Shown here in pieces: positions 39,801-44,341 of a DNA stretch of 64,000 nucleotides. How positions within the stretch are numbered: position 1 is the stretch's first letter; each line of letters starts with the position of its first letter. The stretch covers positions 133,756-197,755 of the forward strand of contig JBCBUC010000004.1 in the NCBI GenBank assembly GCA_039818345.1, written 5' to 3'. The notes under the pieces are model-generated. The model searched no databases and was not told the origin of the DNA. It saw nothing but the letters and a program-made list of their open reading frames with translations. The DNA is from Parvularcula sp039818345 (GTDB taxonomy: Bacteria; Pseudomonadota; Alphaproteobacteria; Caulobacterales; Parvularculaceae). A program made the translations under genes and the position numbers.

Positions 39801-42703
39801 GTGGCCTGACCGTGAACGGTGTTCTGGGTCTTGATGGGTCAGCCAGTGTCGCTGACCTAATTTTCCGCGGTACACAGATGGTCGACGGCGCGGGCGTAAT
39901 TGATCTCCTCGGCACCAGCGCAAACAATGATATTGAATTTTCAGGACTACAGAGCTTTGTCCAAGAGCGATTGACCTTTGGTCCTGACATCACCCTTCGA
40001 GGGCATGGATCGCTTTCCGCCAATAATGAAGACCGCATAGGCTTTAACGGCACAACGCTCGAAGGTGTTGAAGGCGGTACACTGAGTATACAAGATATCA
40101 CGTCAGGCAGCAGCGTGACCGACCGCGGCGTTGTCAATATCGACGCAAGCGCTGGTCGTGTAGAGATCAATGATCGCGTTGAGTTTACGGCGTTCCAAGA
40201 GGCGGCGGGCAATGGCGACGGTCGGCTCTCGATTGCTGGTGGTACCTTGGTGGGGTCGTCCCTGGCGATCGATGCGGTCGTCTTGGGCGCCAACACACTG
40301 ACTGTTTTTGATAGCCTTGAACTCGTCGGCGGAGCGACGCTGGAACTTGAAGATCCTGGTTCGTCATCAGCAAGACTCTACGTCTACGGATCGCAGATCA
40401 TTGGTGATGGTGAAATCTTCCTCAATGCAAGCGATGCCAATGGTCCGATCCTATGGTTCTTCGGCGAGGAGGCGGGTCGCGACGAGTTGGGTATCGGCGA
40501 AGGCGTGACGGTCCGCGGCGCGGGGCAAATTCGCGAAAGCAGTTTCACCGCTGGTGATAGTATCGACATCGCTGGGCGTGTCGAGGCGGAGGGTGGCGAG
40601 CTCTCGATTCGGCGGATCGGCCGCGTCGACGGGACCCTGGCCGCTGACACCGATGGCGTCATCTCGATCGAAAGCAGTTTTACTGCTGACGAGACCACCA
40701 CGATCGAAGTGAGCGTCGACGGCACGGATGCCGGCCTGATCGAGGTGACGGGCACGAATTTTGATCGGGCTGGGATTTTCTCAGTCACTGTAGATCCCGG
40801 TGCGACGTTCCAGATCGGTGATACGTTCACCGTGGTCCAAGTTTTAGGCAATAGCGCCGAGGCCTTCTCAGGGGCGTTTGATGGTTTTGAAGGCTTTGAC
40901 CTTGGAAACGGTCTTGGTTTCGTTCTTGATACAGATCAAGATACACAAACACTCTCCTTACGTGTCGCCAGCGCAGCGGACGCTGAAGCGTTCATCAATG
41001 GCGCGGGTTTTGTTCCTGACCCAATCGATCCTGAGGTCCGCCAAGAGCAGTCCACGGATGTGGTTGATGGTTTACTAGATTTTGTGACGTTGACGTCGGA
41101 TGCGGAGTTGTTTGTTGGATTGTCGTTGTCTGGGACGGGGATATTGCATGATGTTGTTCTAGGGACGCGCGGTTTATTGGACATGTCGTTGACGACGCGT
41201 TCGGTGGAGATTGAGGATGGATTGATCCTTGATGCGGATCTTGAGCTTCAGGGGACGTCGTCGCGGACGGCGTATGCGTATTTTTCTGGCGAGCAGATTG
41301 TTTCTGGGACGGGTGATGTTGTTTTAAGCCGTGCGAATGCGGTGAATGATGGAGTTGTGAACAACCGTGTGCAGCTTCAGAGCCAGCGTCAGGGGCGTGA
41401 AGTTCTCACCTTTGCTGAGGATGTTGATCTGATCGGCGATGGATTGGTGACGGTGAGTGACAGCCAGGACCGGATAGCGGTTCTTGGCGCGGCCAGGGGT
41501 GTTGGTGCGGATAGCTTGACGCTCTTTTATATTGACAATGGCGGCGCGGATCTTGGTGTTGACACGGACAATGGTGCTGTGCGCTTTGGCACCTATCTTG
41601 AGAACGCCAACCTCGTCGAAGCCGGCACAGGAACCAGCCGAGCCACCTTCAATGACAGCCTCGATATCTCTAATGTTTCTACAGAGATCGATGTACTTAT
41701 CGAAAGTACGGCCAATTCGTTCTTTGACGTCTACTTCTTCAACGGCTTCAGCCTGGACAATGCTGATTTGACCATCGCTGGCAGTGCCAACGGCACTGCC
41801 TACACAGTGTTCCGCGGTGGGCAGACGATTGATGGGACGGGTTCCATTATTCTGTCAGACGAGAACGGGATTGGTACTACACTCACCAATAACCGGATCC
41901 GTTTCGATCAGCTGGCGAGCGATGAGGTGGAGACTTTCACGGTGGGCGAGGGTATTGTCATCACGGGCACGGGCCGCGTCGATGGCTCACTCGGTCCCGA
42001 TGATCGTATCGATATTCAGGGCTCGGTTATTGCTGATGACGGTGAGCTTGAGTTCCTCTTCAACCTTGGTGAGACTGGCGGTACATTTGGTGCGACCGCT
42101 GACGGTATTTTGGAATATCGCTTCGATCTCGAGTTAAACGACGATGCTGCGCTTTCGATCGGTGTCGACGCGGCGGGCGCCGGTCTTGTTCAGATCATCA
42201 ATTCGGGGTCGATGCTGATACAGAACGGCACGTTGGCCCTTGATGTGGCGGCGGGCGCCACCGATGCCTTGGTGCTTGGTGATGAGTTCCAGATCGTGAC
42301 CACCAGTGCTGGTTTGGCCGGCAGCTTCGATACGCTGACGGGCTTTGACACAGCCGGCGCAGGCGGTTTTGCGTTGGTGGAGGATGGCAACAATCTCTTT
42401 ATCCGTTTTGTCGCTGATGCCGATGTGGGTCAGGTCTTCACCCGGGACGAGGTTGGTGCTGCCAATGACAACGGCTTGCCGGCTGCTCTCGCCTCCGCTC
42501 CGGCTGCGTTCGAGGTGGTCGACGAGGTGGCGGATCTCAGTGCCGCCTCTAATCCATCCGGGGAGGAGTTGCCGTTCGATCCAGCGAACAACGGTGACCT
42601 TGGTGAGCTTTTGGCCGAAGGCGATGATGGCAGCGATTCGCCGATTGCGGATGGCCTTCAAGAGCCATCTGTCTTTGACGACGCGATTGAGCTCGGTGCC
42701 TAA
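27887..42703 (+). CDS. Giant multidomain type I secreted protein with haloperoxidase and metzincin domains
   Basis: 4,938 aa, one uninterrupted frame. Approximate residues: 62-223, two copies of a small beta module; 248-270, a hydrophobic Gly/Ala segment followed by an Asp run; 286-385 and 655-955, four cadherin-like repeats; 391-460, RTX-like GxGxD repeats; 958-1158, Ig-like; 1160-1547, vanadium-haloperoxidase/PAP2 type with K1421, R1428-P, S1464-G-H1466, R1515 and H1521; 1550-1868, Ig-like and SbsA-like; 1878-1982, carboxypeptidase-regulatory-like; 2470-2680, metzincin with HEAGHTLGLRH (H2609, E2610, H2613, H2619) and a DIMMG Met-turn candidate; 2703-2760, two CxCxxC motifs; 2787-3015, choice-of-anchor-D pair; 3094-3135, TSP3-like calcium loops; 3142-3470, probable beta-propeller; then Ig-like and SbsA-like, and beta-helix-like arrays to about 4845. 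No Sec signal; an acidic C-terminal tail ends in FDDAIELGA. Export by the divergent type I system is inferred. It may be an adhesin or surface enzyme. Confidence 0.85.
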   Translation: MDRYDDDLLGSDESSSETFLDRAQTDDQGSRRRRASKAALIASTSISALLIDKAIALQSDVPSNFTAASELPGGASYELRDDGLLEVTTTSGRVVLLDAGAFVITADGALFIAKDAAASAGLNGQDALPAQEPETEDAPIPDAGDVETAADPVEAEAIEDLAAEISASDLPGLAQYELREDGLLEIETTAGRVVLLDAAAFTLTDDGELLIASEAAVSSGLNMTDTMPTHMSSTEDALWVDGMEDGGRDWLPFAIAGAIAAGGLGIYFLTNDDDDDSSDSDETPTNNTPAFGSVTTFTIDEGGFAAFVASATDDDGDALTYSLSGTDASLFTINATTGLVRFIDRTDFEIPADANSDNQYSLTVSVSDGTATTSQAVTVTVQDVDMFSVAGTDDNDSIDLSSQDEDITIGAQAGDDAIITDAGDDTVFAGTGNDIIFAGQGADTVQAGAGDDIIVLVGETGTDEYAAGSITNSGGEGIDVSSVLSLLRLNGQTTSDAVAGETLVGGVGDDTLIVYGEIDLTEVTLSGIERLVLNSDATVDAEDLGAGGVEVITGTGSAVLRLAGSGEVDLADLDLEGIAFLEIGENVELSAETVEDLLDAGITAIGGSGSLDINTVSGDDLDGLIFEESIEVSSDGESVDPTEFGGSITDGSIGEVVLSVVDDVTIDENTTALQTVSAIDAEGGDPTFTLGGQDAALFNIDEETGAISFIAAPDFETPSDTDVDNVYRLSVRASVDDRSTTEDLIVRVSDVNEAPTITSGLAGSATENSTATDYQAGGEDPEGLALSYSIAGGDDGGLFTIDENNGTLAFVDAPDFENPTDADGDGTYEVAIEITDGELTSTVNVSVTVNDTNEAPSFTSPSDVDVAENAVATGLDPSTTDPDGDDVTVSITGGADAGLFEIGDDGIVFVAAPDFETPADADGNNVYEIELTASDGDVTVTQDVTIAVTDVDENLPEAGSTVSFALANDTGREDDDAVSQDMGLTGVISNPGVVVSLVITLDGEEFDITDQIEDDGSFALTEDELATLLGEAVEDGTYLATLTLTDTEGLIDVESLTITRDTSAPGMPTIQLSKSSDSGELGDGETVYAVVNITGTSEAGASVQVGDASASIVGAANTFTVNGLALGLGENEFDVSATDRAGNIATDSFSVSRVDGEAGDPVLFWLDVTLDAIASNAMNAVQASRGLAMVSIAMSDAVSAIDGSTPFYGSFDVGDAATTDVAVGYAAYEVLNYLFPDDSVTFTTALNDALDGIDPGDSFDQGQALGEAVGDIVVAIRNADGWDDFETYTPGSEPGDWDRTGPFFSEPVDPQWATVDTFVLDSQDQFRPDGPPDLTSQEYAEAVAEVQSLGKSDSTTRTEDQSEIAQFWKNGAGTSSGPGQWNEILQEILEEQESGPAASAKALVALNVAMADAGIAAWDAKYTYGFWRPEDAIAEADTDGNDATVQDEDWRPLITAPAHPEYVSGHSTFSGAAATVLTDRYGDNFSFEATSRGLPGVTRSYSSFDEAAEEAGRSRIYGGIHYEFSNQDGLTLGDDVASEVLDVLGTEVDNFAPLVLLDGELLDALDALAPDDAGLFIGDDLTIGGRVVDNLSGVEGFVLSIDGGANRDVDFDQFGLFSVEIDVPDNDSFDGVHTYEFTATDLEGNVRSATIAVVVDTVAPTLSLESFADGDTIENGTRLSGTFDPTGSKLVSLTLSVDGADTRTVAFDQESQTFDEALPLGTLGAGEHTVTVVARDAAGNETSESFTFTLEDAIPFEVVSIEPAADSEEVGLTQNPKITFSRAVDPDTITEESVFIIDSAGEVVPASVVVGANGTAVQLFPDESFAGSETHTLVVKGDIVAAAADGALLDGDDDGEVGGDFGADFTTVSNTPVANTSLVGKVVGPGPDLEPMTDDDFSSGADGTANTSDDIYDFPIAGAKVYILGREDEAVFTDENGEFTLTNVPAGNVKVAVDGRTATNPPEGVFYPEMTMDLTIVAGQENTILGTTGTADQRLENLESPQVYLPRLSTNILQVVSEELPTEINLTEEGSDGLTEEEAGILGLTVQPGSLVDDNGDPVENPMVGISTVPPELVRDMLPDGVLQHTFDITIQAPDAAAFTEPAQITFPNVFNAEPGTKLNFLSFDHDTGRLVIEGTATVSADGSTVTTDADTGVTKPGWHGLTPPGGNGCSGGSPLQPDERDPDATETETTETLDLYTSDGAGGIRFVREWSAPDALPGTPPPAGDPDCPPPAEDLEDQEQPWVEVTIEVDEVLSKIAKKAGNLDLVDQSFVLRAGTGAERGFAFSMKSFVEMFGAGGIKNVEINELYGSKITITTRTQDADGDQTVHTEEIFVSRFIDAVDDKHTNSQWEFVDTVNDGAAGDVIRKNDIKIIGGDATPEISVQDGTNYFVTSTQDQVWFDPVQTGDDRTDQLEVSFANAGGDVAGSVELLGDAKDKQKIFIDRQSIIDTLKGIADGTDGNVTYSSASLNVTAAERALFDNLDAMGNVVDERGAIADAIIARVKADYNAYTDGVEFVTSGGTGVVTVNFLTSSANQIYGRADRVDTNNVDDVVKDFMKYSKSELYFRMDHEINQTDAGQVNVFLETYLEFWNVPTTADLVKSYADTTAHEAGHTLGLRHAWKSFNGGTTIKHAGVGANNGQTDIMMGHAGDRQAALSFDATDEAVMLLSNMEYTRSQAQEAFNYYYGHYFGANGDNSGFSVSHHVIEDGHVHDHSCACGQCLDFSEFVDSQGFELASSAYGHDTDSGCCACDVCQSVDMLNGTHQPHGAAPIVLSEDLIDNPLDAPVLGYFDADGAPIFGSLDFGSVIVTDDNTASITITITNVGTQTAVLDQFASTNGAFTITGAGNGTQIAAGESVDAVITFNPSSVGSVEGILNIEANDGEGLITFDLEGFGQSDGPHATLLSIDNNLGGADIDETVSSDEVFTIRNDGDEDLIISAITLGTDAIGFALSGIPDDLDTNPITLGIGETFSFGATFTGTDVGLARGSVQVVTNDTNSPTLNLGLLGTGFEGLHYFDWGNDFVAVEVNGQVTRVTSDSQGNFDVFLPPEAPYRIVIFDPESGLLAEGFGTTAPSGGGVDLTSSLVFRPDTSFDGDFDGLSSKAEFAIGTSDMMVDSNGDGISDFASIELGIDPLAGVLTEPGIVASLDVGAVINEIVVTADLPDTPLAALLAVGTNGLAVVGFDGAATSPILLNTLDLPGTAVDVALDDLLGLAAVATGQGVSIVDVTDVNAPTVINTINRSVNLVEAEDGRVYTAEAGQVVSYDLASGERLQRLDVPSGANSVRTMTMEGGFIYTVDSSRTLTIIEIVNDEMVVRGNLGLTSESWSSSIRSDKLFASDGVLYIPADQGFNAGYATVDITDPAAPSLISGPDDRALGGTDFADAGSGVGLAVGRVGGVFGIDTIMIVDTSDPEQTGNFSARFDLDNAAPNAVVAAGGFGFVGDSSGVFHVVNGLGFDVNGVPPQVNVDIAELDADPGTEGIQIEEGQTVRLPLTVSDDVQIQRVELLLDGEVVRTDLSIPYSLSFVVPTLASGATEGTVQVRAVDTGGNATTTAPINFTIIEDITPPEVVRVSPADNGFLLVDTATARVILDEAVDPASVTAGLASLTDGDDNVIVADSVQILSSGRILQFSFPSPAAGTYTFDIDLTGVTDLAGNAIGGSPISRTVELTEASATWDGESNNNRFETATNWRPDEVPTIDDVAFIGSDALSTVQSFSNVTIEGLRSEADVSVFGGIFTAQFIEMATDTTFTLEGGILRDANVIGGTLNLRGGTIDGVTVAGTGMVDTGRAIIARNLSVDGVLTVNGSFSTSWLQFTEPGTASGNGSIDLSGDGTANARVVFSGSNLSQSEVFTFAETLDLTGNGWIYASRSEDRMRILGDVVADGGTIDLLRVDQGGSELNLSSTDDGSVLVRQLFNARVVAQQDSNVVLRELIRDAIIDGPGNVQLQNADLDNVDIETDATIINFNEVYGGLTVNGVLGLDGSASVADLIFRGTQMVDGAGVIDLLGTSANNDIEFSGLQSFVQERLTFGPDITLRGHGSLSANNEDRIGFNGTTLEGVEGGTLSIQDITSGSSVTDRGVVNIDASAGRVEINDRVEFTAFQEAAGNGDGRLSIAGGTLVGSSLAIDAVVLGANTLTVFDSLELVGGATLELEDPGSSSARLYVYGSQIIGDGEIFLNASDANGPILWFFGEEAGRDELGIGEGVTVRGAGQIRESSFTAGDSIDIAGRVEAEGGELSIRRIGRVDGTLAADTDGVISIESSFTADETTTIEVSVDGTDAGLIEVTGTNFDRAGIFSVTVDPGATFQIGDTFTVVQVLGNSAEAFSGAFDGFEGFDLGNGLGFVLDTDQDTQTLSLRVASAADAEAFINGAGFVPDPIDPEVRQEQSTDVVDGLLDFVTLTSDAELFVGLSLSGTGILHDVVLGTRGLLDMSLTTRSVEIEDGLILDADLELQGTSSRTAYAYFSGEQIVSGTGDVVLSRANAVNDGVVNNRVQLQSQRQGREVLTFAEDVDLIGDGLVTVSDSQDRIAVLGAARGVGADSLTLFYIDNGGADLGVDTDNGAVRFGTYLENANLVEAGTGTSRATFNDSLDISNVSTEIDVLIESTANSFFDVYFFNGFSLDNADLTIAGSANGTAYTVFRGGQTIDGTGSIILSDENGIGTTLTNNRIRFDQLASDEVETFTVGEGIVITGTGRVDGSLGPDDRIDIQGSVIADDGELEFLFNLGETGGTFGATADGILEYRFDLELNDDAALSIGVDAAGAGLVQIINSGSMLIQNGTLALDVAAGATDALVLGDEFQIVTTSAGLAGSFDTLTGFDTAGAGGFALVEDGNNLFIRFVADADVGQVFTRDEVGAANDNGLPAALASAPAAFEVVDEVADLSAASNPSGEELPFDPANNGDLGELLAEGDDGSDSPIADGLQEPSVFDDAIELGA
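28118..28182 (+). repeat. Direct repeat, copy 1, in giant gene
   Basis: A 65-base segment nearly identical to 28415-28479, in the same reading phase, encoding the core of a duplicated small domain (ELRDDGLLEV ... GRVVLLDA). The shift is 297 bases, or 99 residues. Synonymous identity over GGGCGGGTGGTGCTGCTCGATGC suggests recent duplication or gene conversion. Confidence 0.8.
28415..28479 (+). repeat. Direct repeat, copy 2, in giant gene
   Basis: Second copy of the 65-base segment at 28118-28182 (ELREDGLLEI ... GRVVLLDA). The linkers on both sides differ, so the duplication is limited to the small beta module. Confidence 0.8.
39442..42425 (+). repeat. Beta-helix-like repeat arrays at the C-terminus of the giant protein
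   Basis: Five units share a block of the form F/L-T-F-x5-L-x-G-x-G followed by DRI-x3-G. Blocks start at 39442, 39971, 40487, 41405 and 41936, with spacings of 529, 516, 918 and 531 bases. The long third gap contains a different module (about 40690-40980) that recurs after unit five (about 42150-42425); it resembles the AG-xx-V-xx-GTL-x-V ... GD-x-F-x-I-V capping module found at the end of passenger helices. So there are two arrays, of three and two units, each closed by a cap. Confidence 0.7.
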
Positions 42704-42751
42704 GATTCGGGGTTCGGTTGGTATCAAACCCACCCTTTGCGGAGATGAGCA

Positions 42752-43162
42752 GTGCTCAAACGACTAAGCATCTCAGCGCTTTTCTTCTGGGGAACAGCAG
42801 AGGCCTGCTCCTGTATTCAGCCAGGGCCGGACGATGTTCTCCGCCACCTCGATGGGGCGTCGGCCATTTTTGAAGGAACGGTGTCTTTCACAACCCAGAC
42901 GGACGATCACGATGGTGGCCTTCTTCGCAAGACGGTGTTCGAGGTCACGGATCGTATCATCGGGCCGACCATACCCTTAATCGAGGTCTTCCACCTCCAA
43001 GGTGATGGCGGGAACTGCGGGCTTGACTTGACCCCAGGGATGACGCTGGTCGTTATCGCCTATGAAAGCCGTAGCACTGGCCGTCTTCATACGAACAGTT
43101 GTGCGTCACCTGGCGCCCCTATCGAGGCCTATCGCATGGCAATCGCGAATAAGCCTCGTTGA
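42752..43162 (+). CDS. Secreted TIMP-like (NTR-fold) protein
   Basis: 136 aa. GTG start at 42752 has GGAG seven bases upstream and lies 48 bases after the giant gene. The signal peptide (LKRLSISALFFWGTAEA) ends with an AxA site immediately before CSC, so the mature protein should begin Cys1-Ser-Cys3. The only other cysteines are at mature 71 (in GGNCGLDL) and 99 (in TNSCASPG). Animal TIMPs begin CxC, disulfide C1-C70 and C3-C99, and use the free amino group and carbonyl of Cys1 to chelate the zinc of a metzincin. The stretch CG-x-L-x3-G-x-7-A ... GRLHTNSC parallels the TIMP CG-x-SLDVGG ... GKMHITLC region. Inhibition of the neighbouring metzincin is inference. Lipoprotein cleavage is less likely because -3 is Ala and -2 is Glu. 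Confidence 0.75.
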   Translation: MLKRLSISALFFWGTAEACSCIQPGPDDVLRHLDGASAIFEGTVSFTTQTDDHDGGLLRKTVFEVTDRIIGPTIPLIEVFHLQGDGGNCGLDLTPGMTLVVIAYESRSTGRLHTNSCASPGAPIEAYRMAIANKPR

Positions 43163-43229
43163 ACAGGTCTTCCTTCACTGAAGCCGACTGCGTTCAAAGG
43201 GGCCGGGTCAAATACTTCACCGAATTTAG

Positions 43230-43305
43230 TGGTGCCGCATGCCGGACTCGAACCAGCGACCTCCTCATTACGAATGAGATGCTCTACCACCTGAGCTAAT
43301 GCGGC
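43230..43305 (-). tRNA. tRNA-Thr (anticodon CGU)
   Basis: 76 nt including encoded ACCA at the 3' end (43230). Acceptor arms GCCGCAT/ATGCGGC pair exactly; D arm AGCTCAGGTGGTAGAGC, anticodon stem CTCAT/ATGAG around TTCGTAA with anticodon CGT, T arm with GGTTCGAGTCC. It separates the giant-protein locus from a patch of gene remnants. Confidence 0.97.
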
Positions 43306-43334
43306 CAGAGGCGCGGGACTAGCGCAGGGAGCAC

Positions 43335-43592
43335 GTGCCCGCGAACTATGTGGAGGCCTCGCGTTGGCTTCGATCGGCGGCAGGGCAAGGATTGCCTTTT
43401 GCGCAAGCAATGCTCGGGGTAATGCAAGCAGCGGGAGAGGCCGTTCCCCAAGACTTCTCAGAGTCGTACTTCTGGATGATTATCGCAAATGCCGGCTTAG
43501 GAGCCGGAGAGGTGAAAGACGCAATCGGCGAAGAGTTTGAAGACGCAGTCAGTTTGCTGAGGGTGAACGCAGATTGCTATGCTTTCGAGTGA
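43335..43592 (+). pseudogene. Sel1-repeat protein remnant
   Basis: 85 codons beginning inside a Sel1-like repeat (YVEASRWLRSAAGQGLPFAQAMLGVMQAAGEAVPQDFSESYFW is spread over the first half). Sel1 proteins normally carry several such 36-residue repeats after a signal peptide; here only about one and a half remain, there is no good ribosome-binding site, and the first codon is a GTG within the repeat. Best read as the 3' fragment of a gene cut at the tRNA-Thr side. Confidence 0.6.
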
Positions 43593-43602
43593 GGCGTGAA
43601 CG

Positions 43603-43848
43603 GTTCTTGAGAAGGAGAATAAGCGCCTCATAAAGATCGGCGCTGAGCTCGAACCCGATAAGTTGATCCTGAAGGAGAGTCCGGGTTTTTAAATCGAAGG
43701 TCTGGCGACGGATCAGTTGCTTCAGGCCGTTGTTCATGCGCAGCAAAAATTAGGTTCATCGGAAAGGCGGACTTGCAGCGTCGTAAGTCTATCGAGGTCC
43801 ACGCATCAGTACCAGAAGACATCCCTCGCGTGCGTTCTCAGAAGATGA
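43603..43848 (+). mobile_element. Decayed IS3-family transposase fragments
   Basis: In one frame, 43606-43692 reads LEKENKRLIKIGAELEPDK then LILKES, matching the leucine-zipper-like C-terminus of IS3-family OrfA, and stops. After the stop, 43693-43848 in the same frame reads LLQAVVHAQQKLGSSERRTC and continues with SRSTHQYQ, matching the start of OrfB (VxxxxxxLGxSERRACxxxGxxRST). The rest of OrfB with the DDE domain is absent and I see no terminal inverted repeats, so this is an old remnant. Confidence 0.6.
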
Positions 43849-43870
43849 AGCCATAGCCCGGGCACGGGTG

Positions 43871-44029
43871 ATGTATTTCCATCAGATCGGTTACCATGCG
43901 CTCCTCTTGGAAGAAACGCTCGCGGATCGGATCAAGATGGTCGAGCATTACAGCCATATCTTGATGAGTGAAAAGCTGGACGACGAGGCCAAAGCGCTTT
44001 TGGCCGAAATTCTTCAGTATAGCGAGTGA
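43871..44029 (+). CDS. Short ORF after the IS remnant, doubtful
   Basis: 52-codon frame, ATG at 43871, encoding a helical, charged peptide (LADRIKMVEHYSHILMSEKL, DDEAKALLAEILQYSE). It looks protein-like rather than random and may be the 3' end of a gene interrupted by the IS3 remnant, because the frame is open upstream to about 43823. No family recognised. Confidence 0.3.
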   Translation: MYFHQIGYHALLLEETLADRIKMVEHYSHILMSEKLDDEAKALLAEILQYSE

Positions 44030-44341
44030 ATATAGATAAACCGCGGCTTGTTCAAGCGGCCGTTGGGTCATACGGCACCGGCGCGCTGTTCCAGTGGTTG
44101 TTCGCGAGCTGTCTATCGTCTGTATACTACACAAATGCCCGCCGTCGTCCCTCCTGTGCTGTTCCTTCGCTTCAGGATTTGGGTTTCTCTGAACGGTCGG
44201 CCATGCAGGCCCAGGCAATACTCCGATATAGGTATAGTGCCGTTAGTAATTGATCGACAAAAGGAAAGACCTCGGTAGCTCACCGGGCGCGCTGCTTGCC
44301 CCCGGATGATTGATGCATGTCGAAACGCCGGCTCCTAGCTT
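44030..44341. other. Intergenic stretch without recognisable gene
   Basis: 312 bases between the remnant region and the stop of the minus-strand coiled-coil gene. GCGGCTTG / CAAGCGGCCG near 44043-44065 can form a small hairpin. Plus-strand frames of about 75 codons here have no ribosome-binding sites or recognisable content. Confidence 0.45.

Noticed and set aside
42752..42810. Lipoprotein signal for the TIMP-like protein
   Set aside because: Residues before the Cys are A-E-A, which fits signal peptidase I and not a lipobox.
43838..44218. 126-codon minus-strand frame opposite the IS3 remnant
   Set aside because: Pro/Arg-rich, no ribosome-binding site, and antisense to sequence recognisable as decayed transposase.
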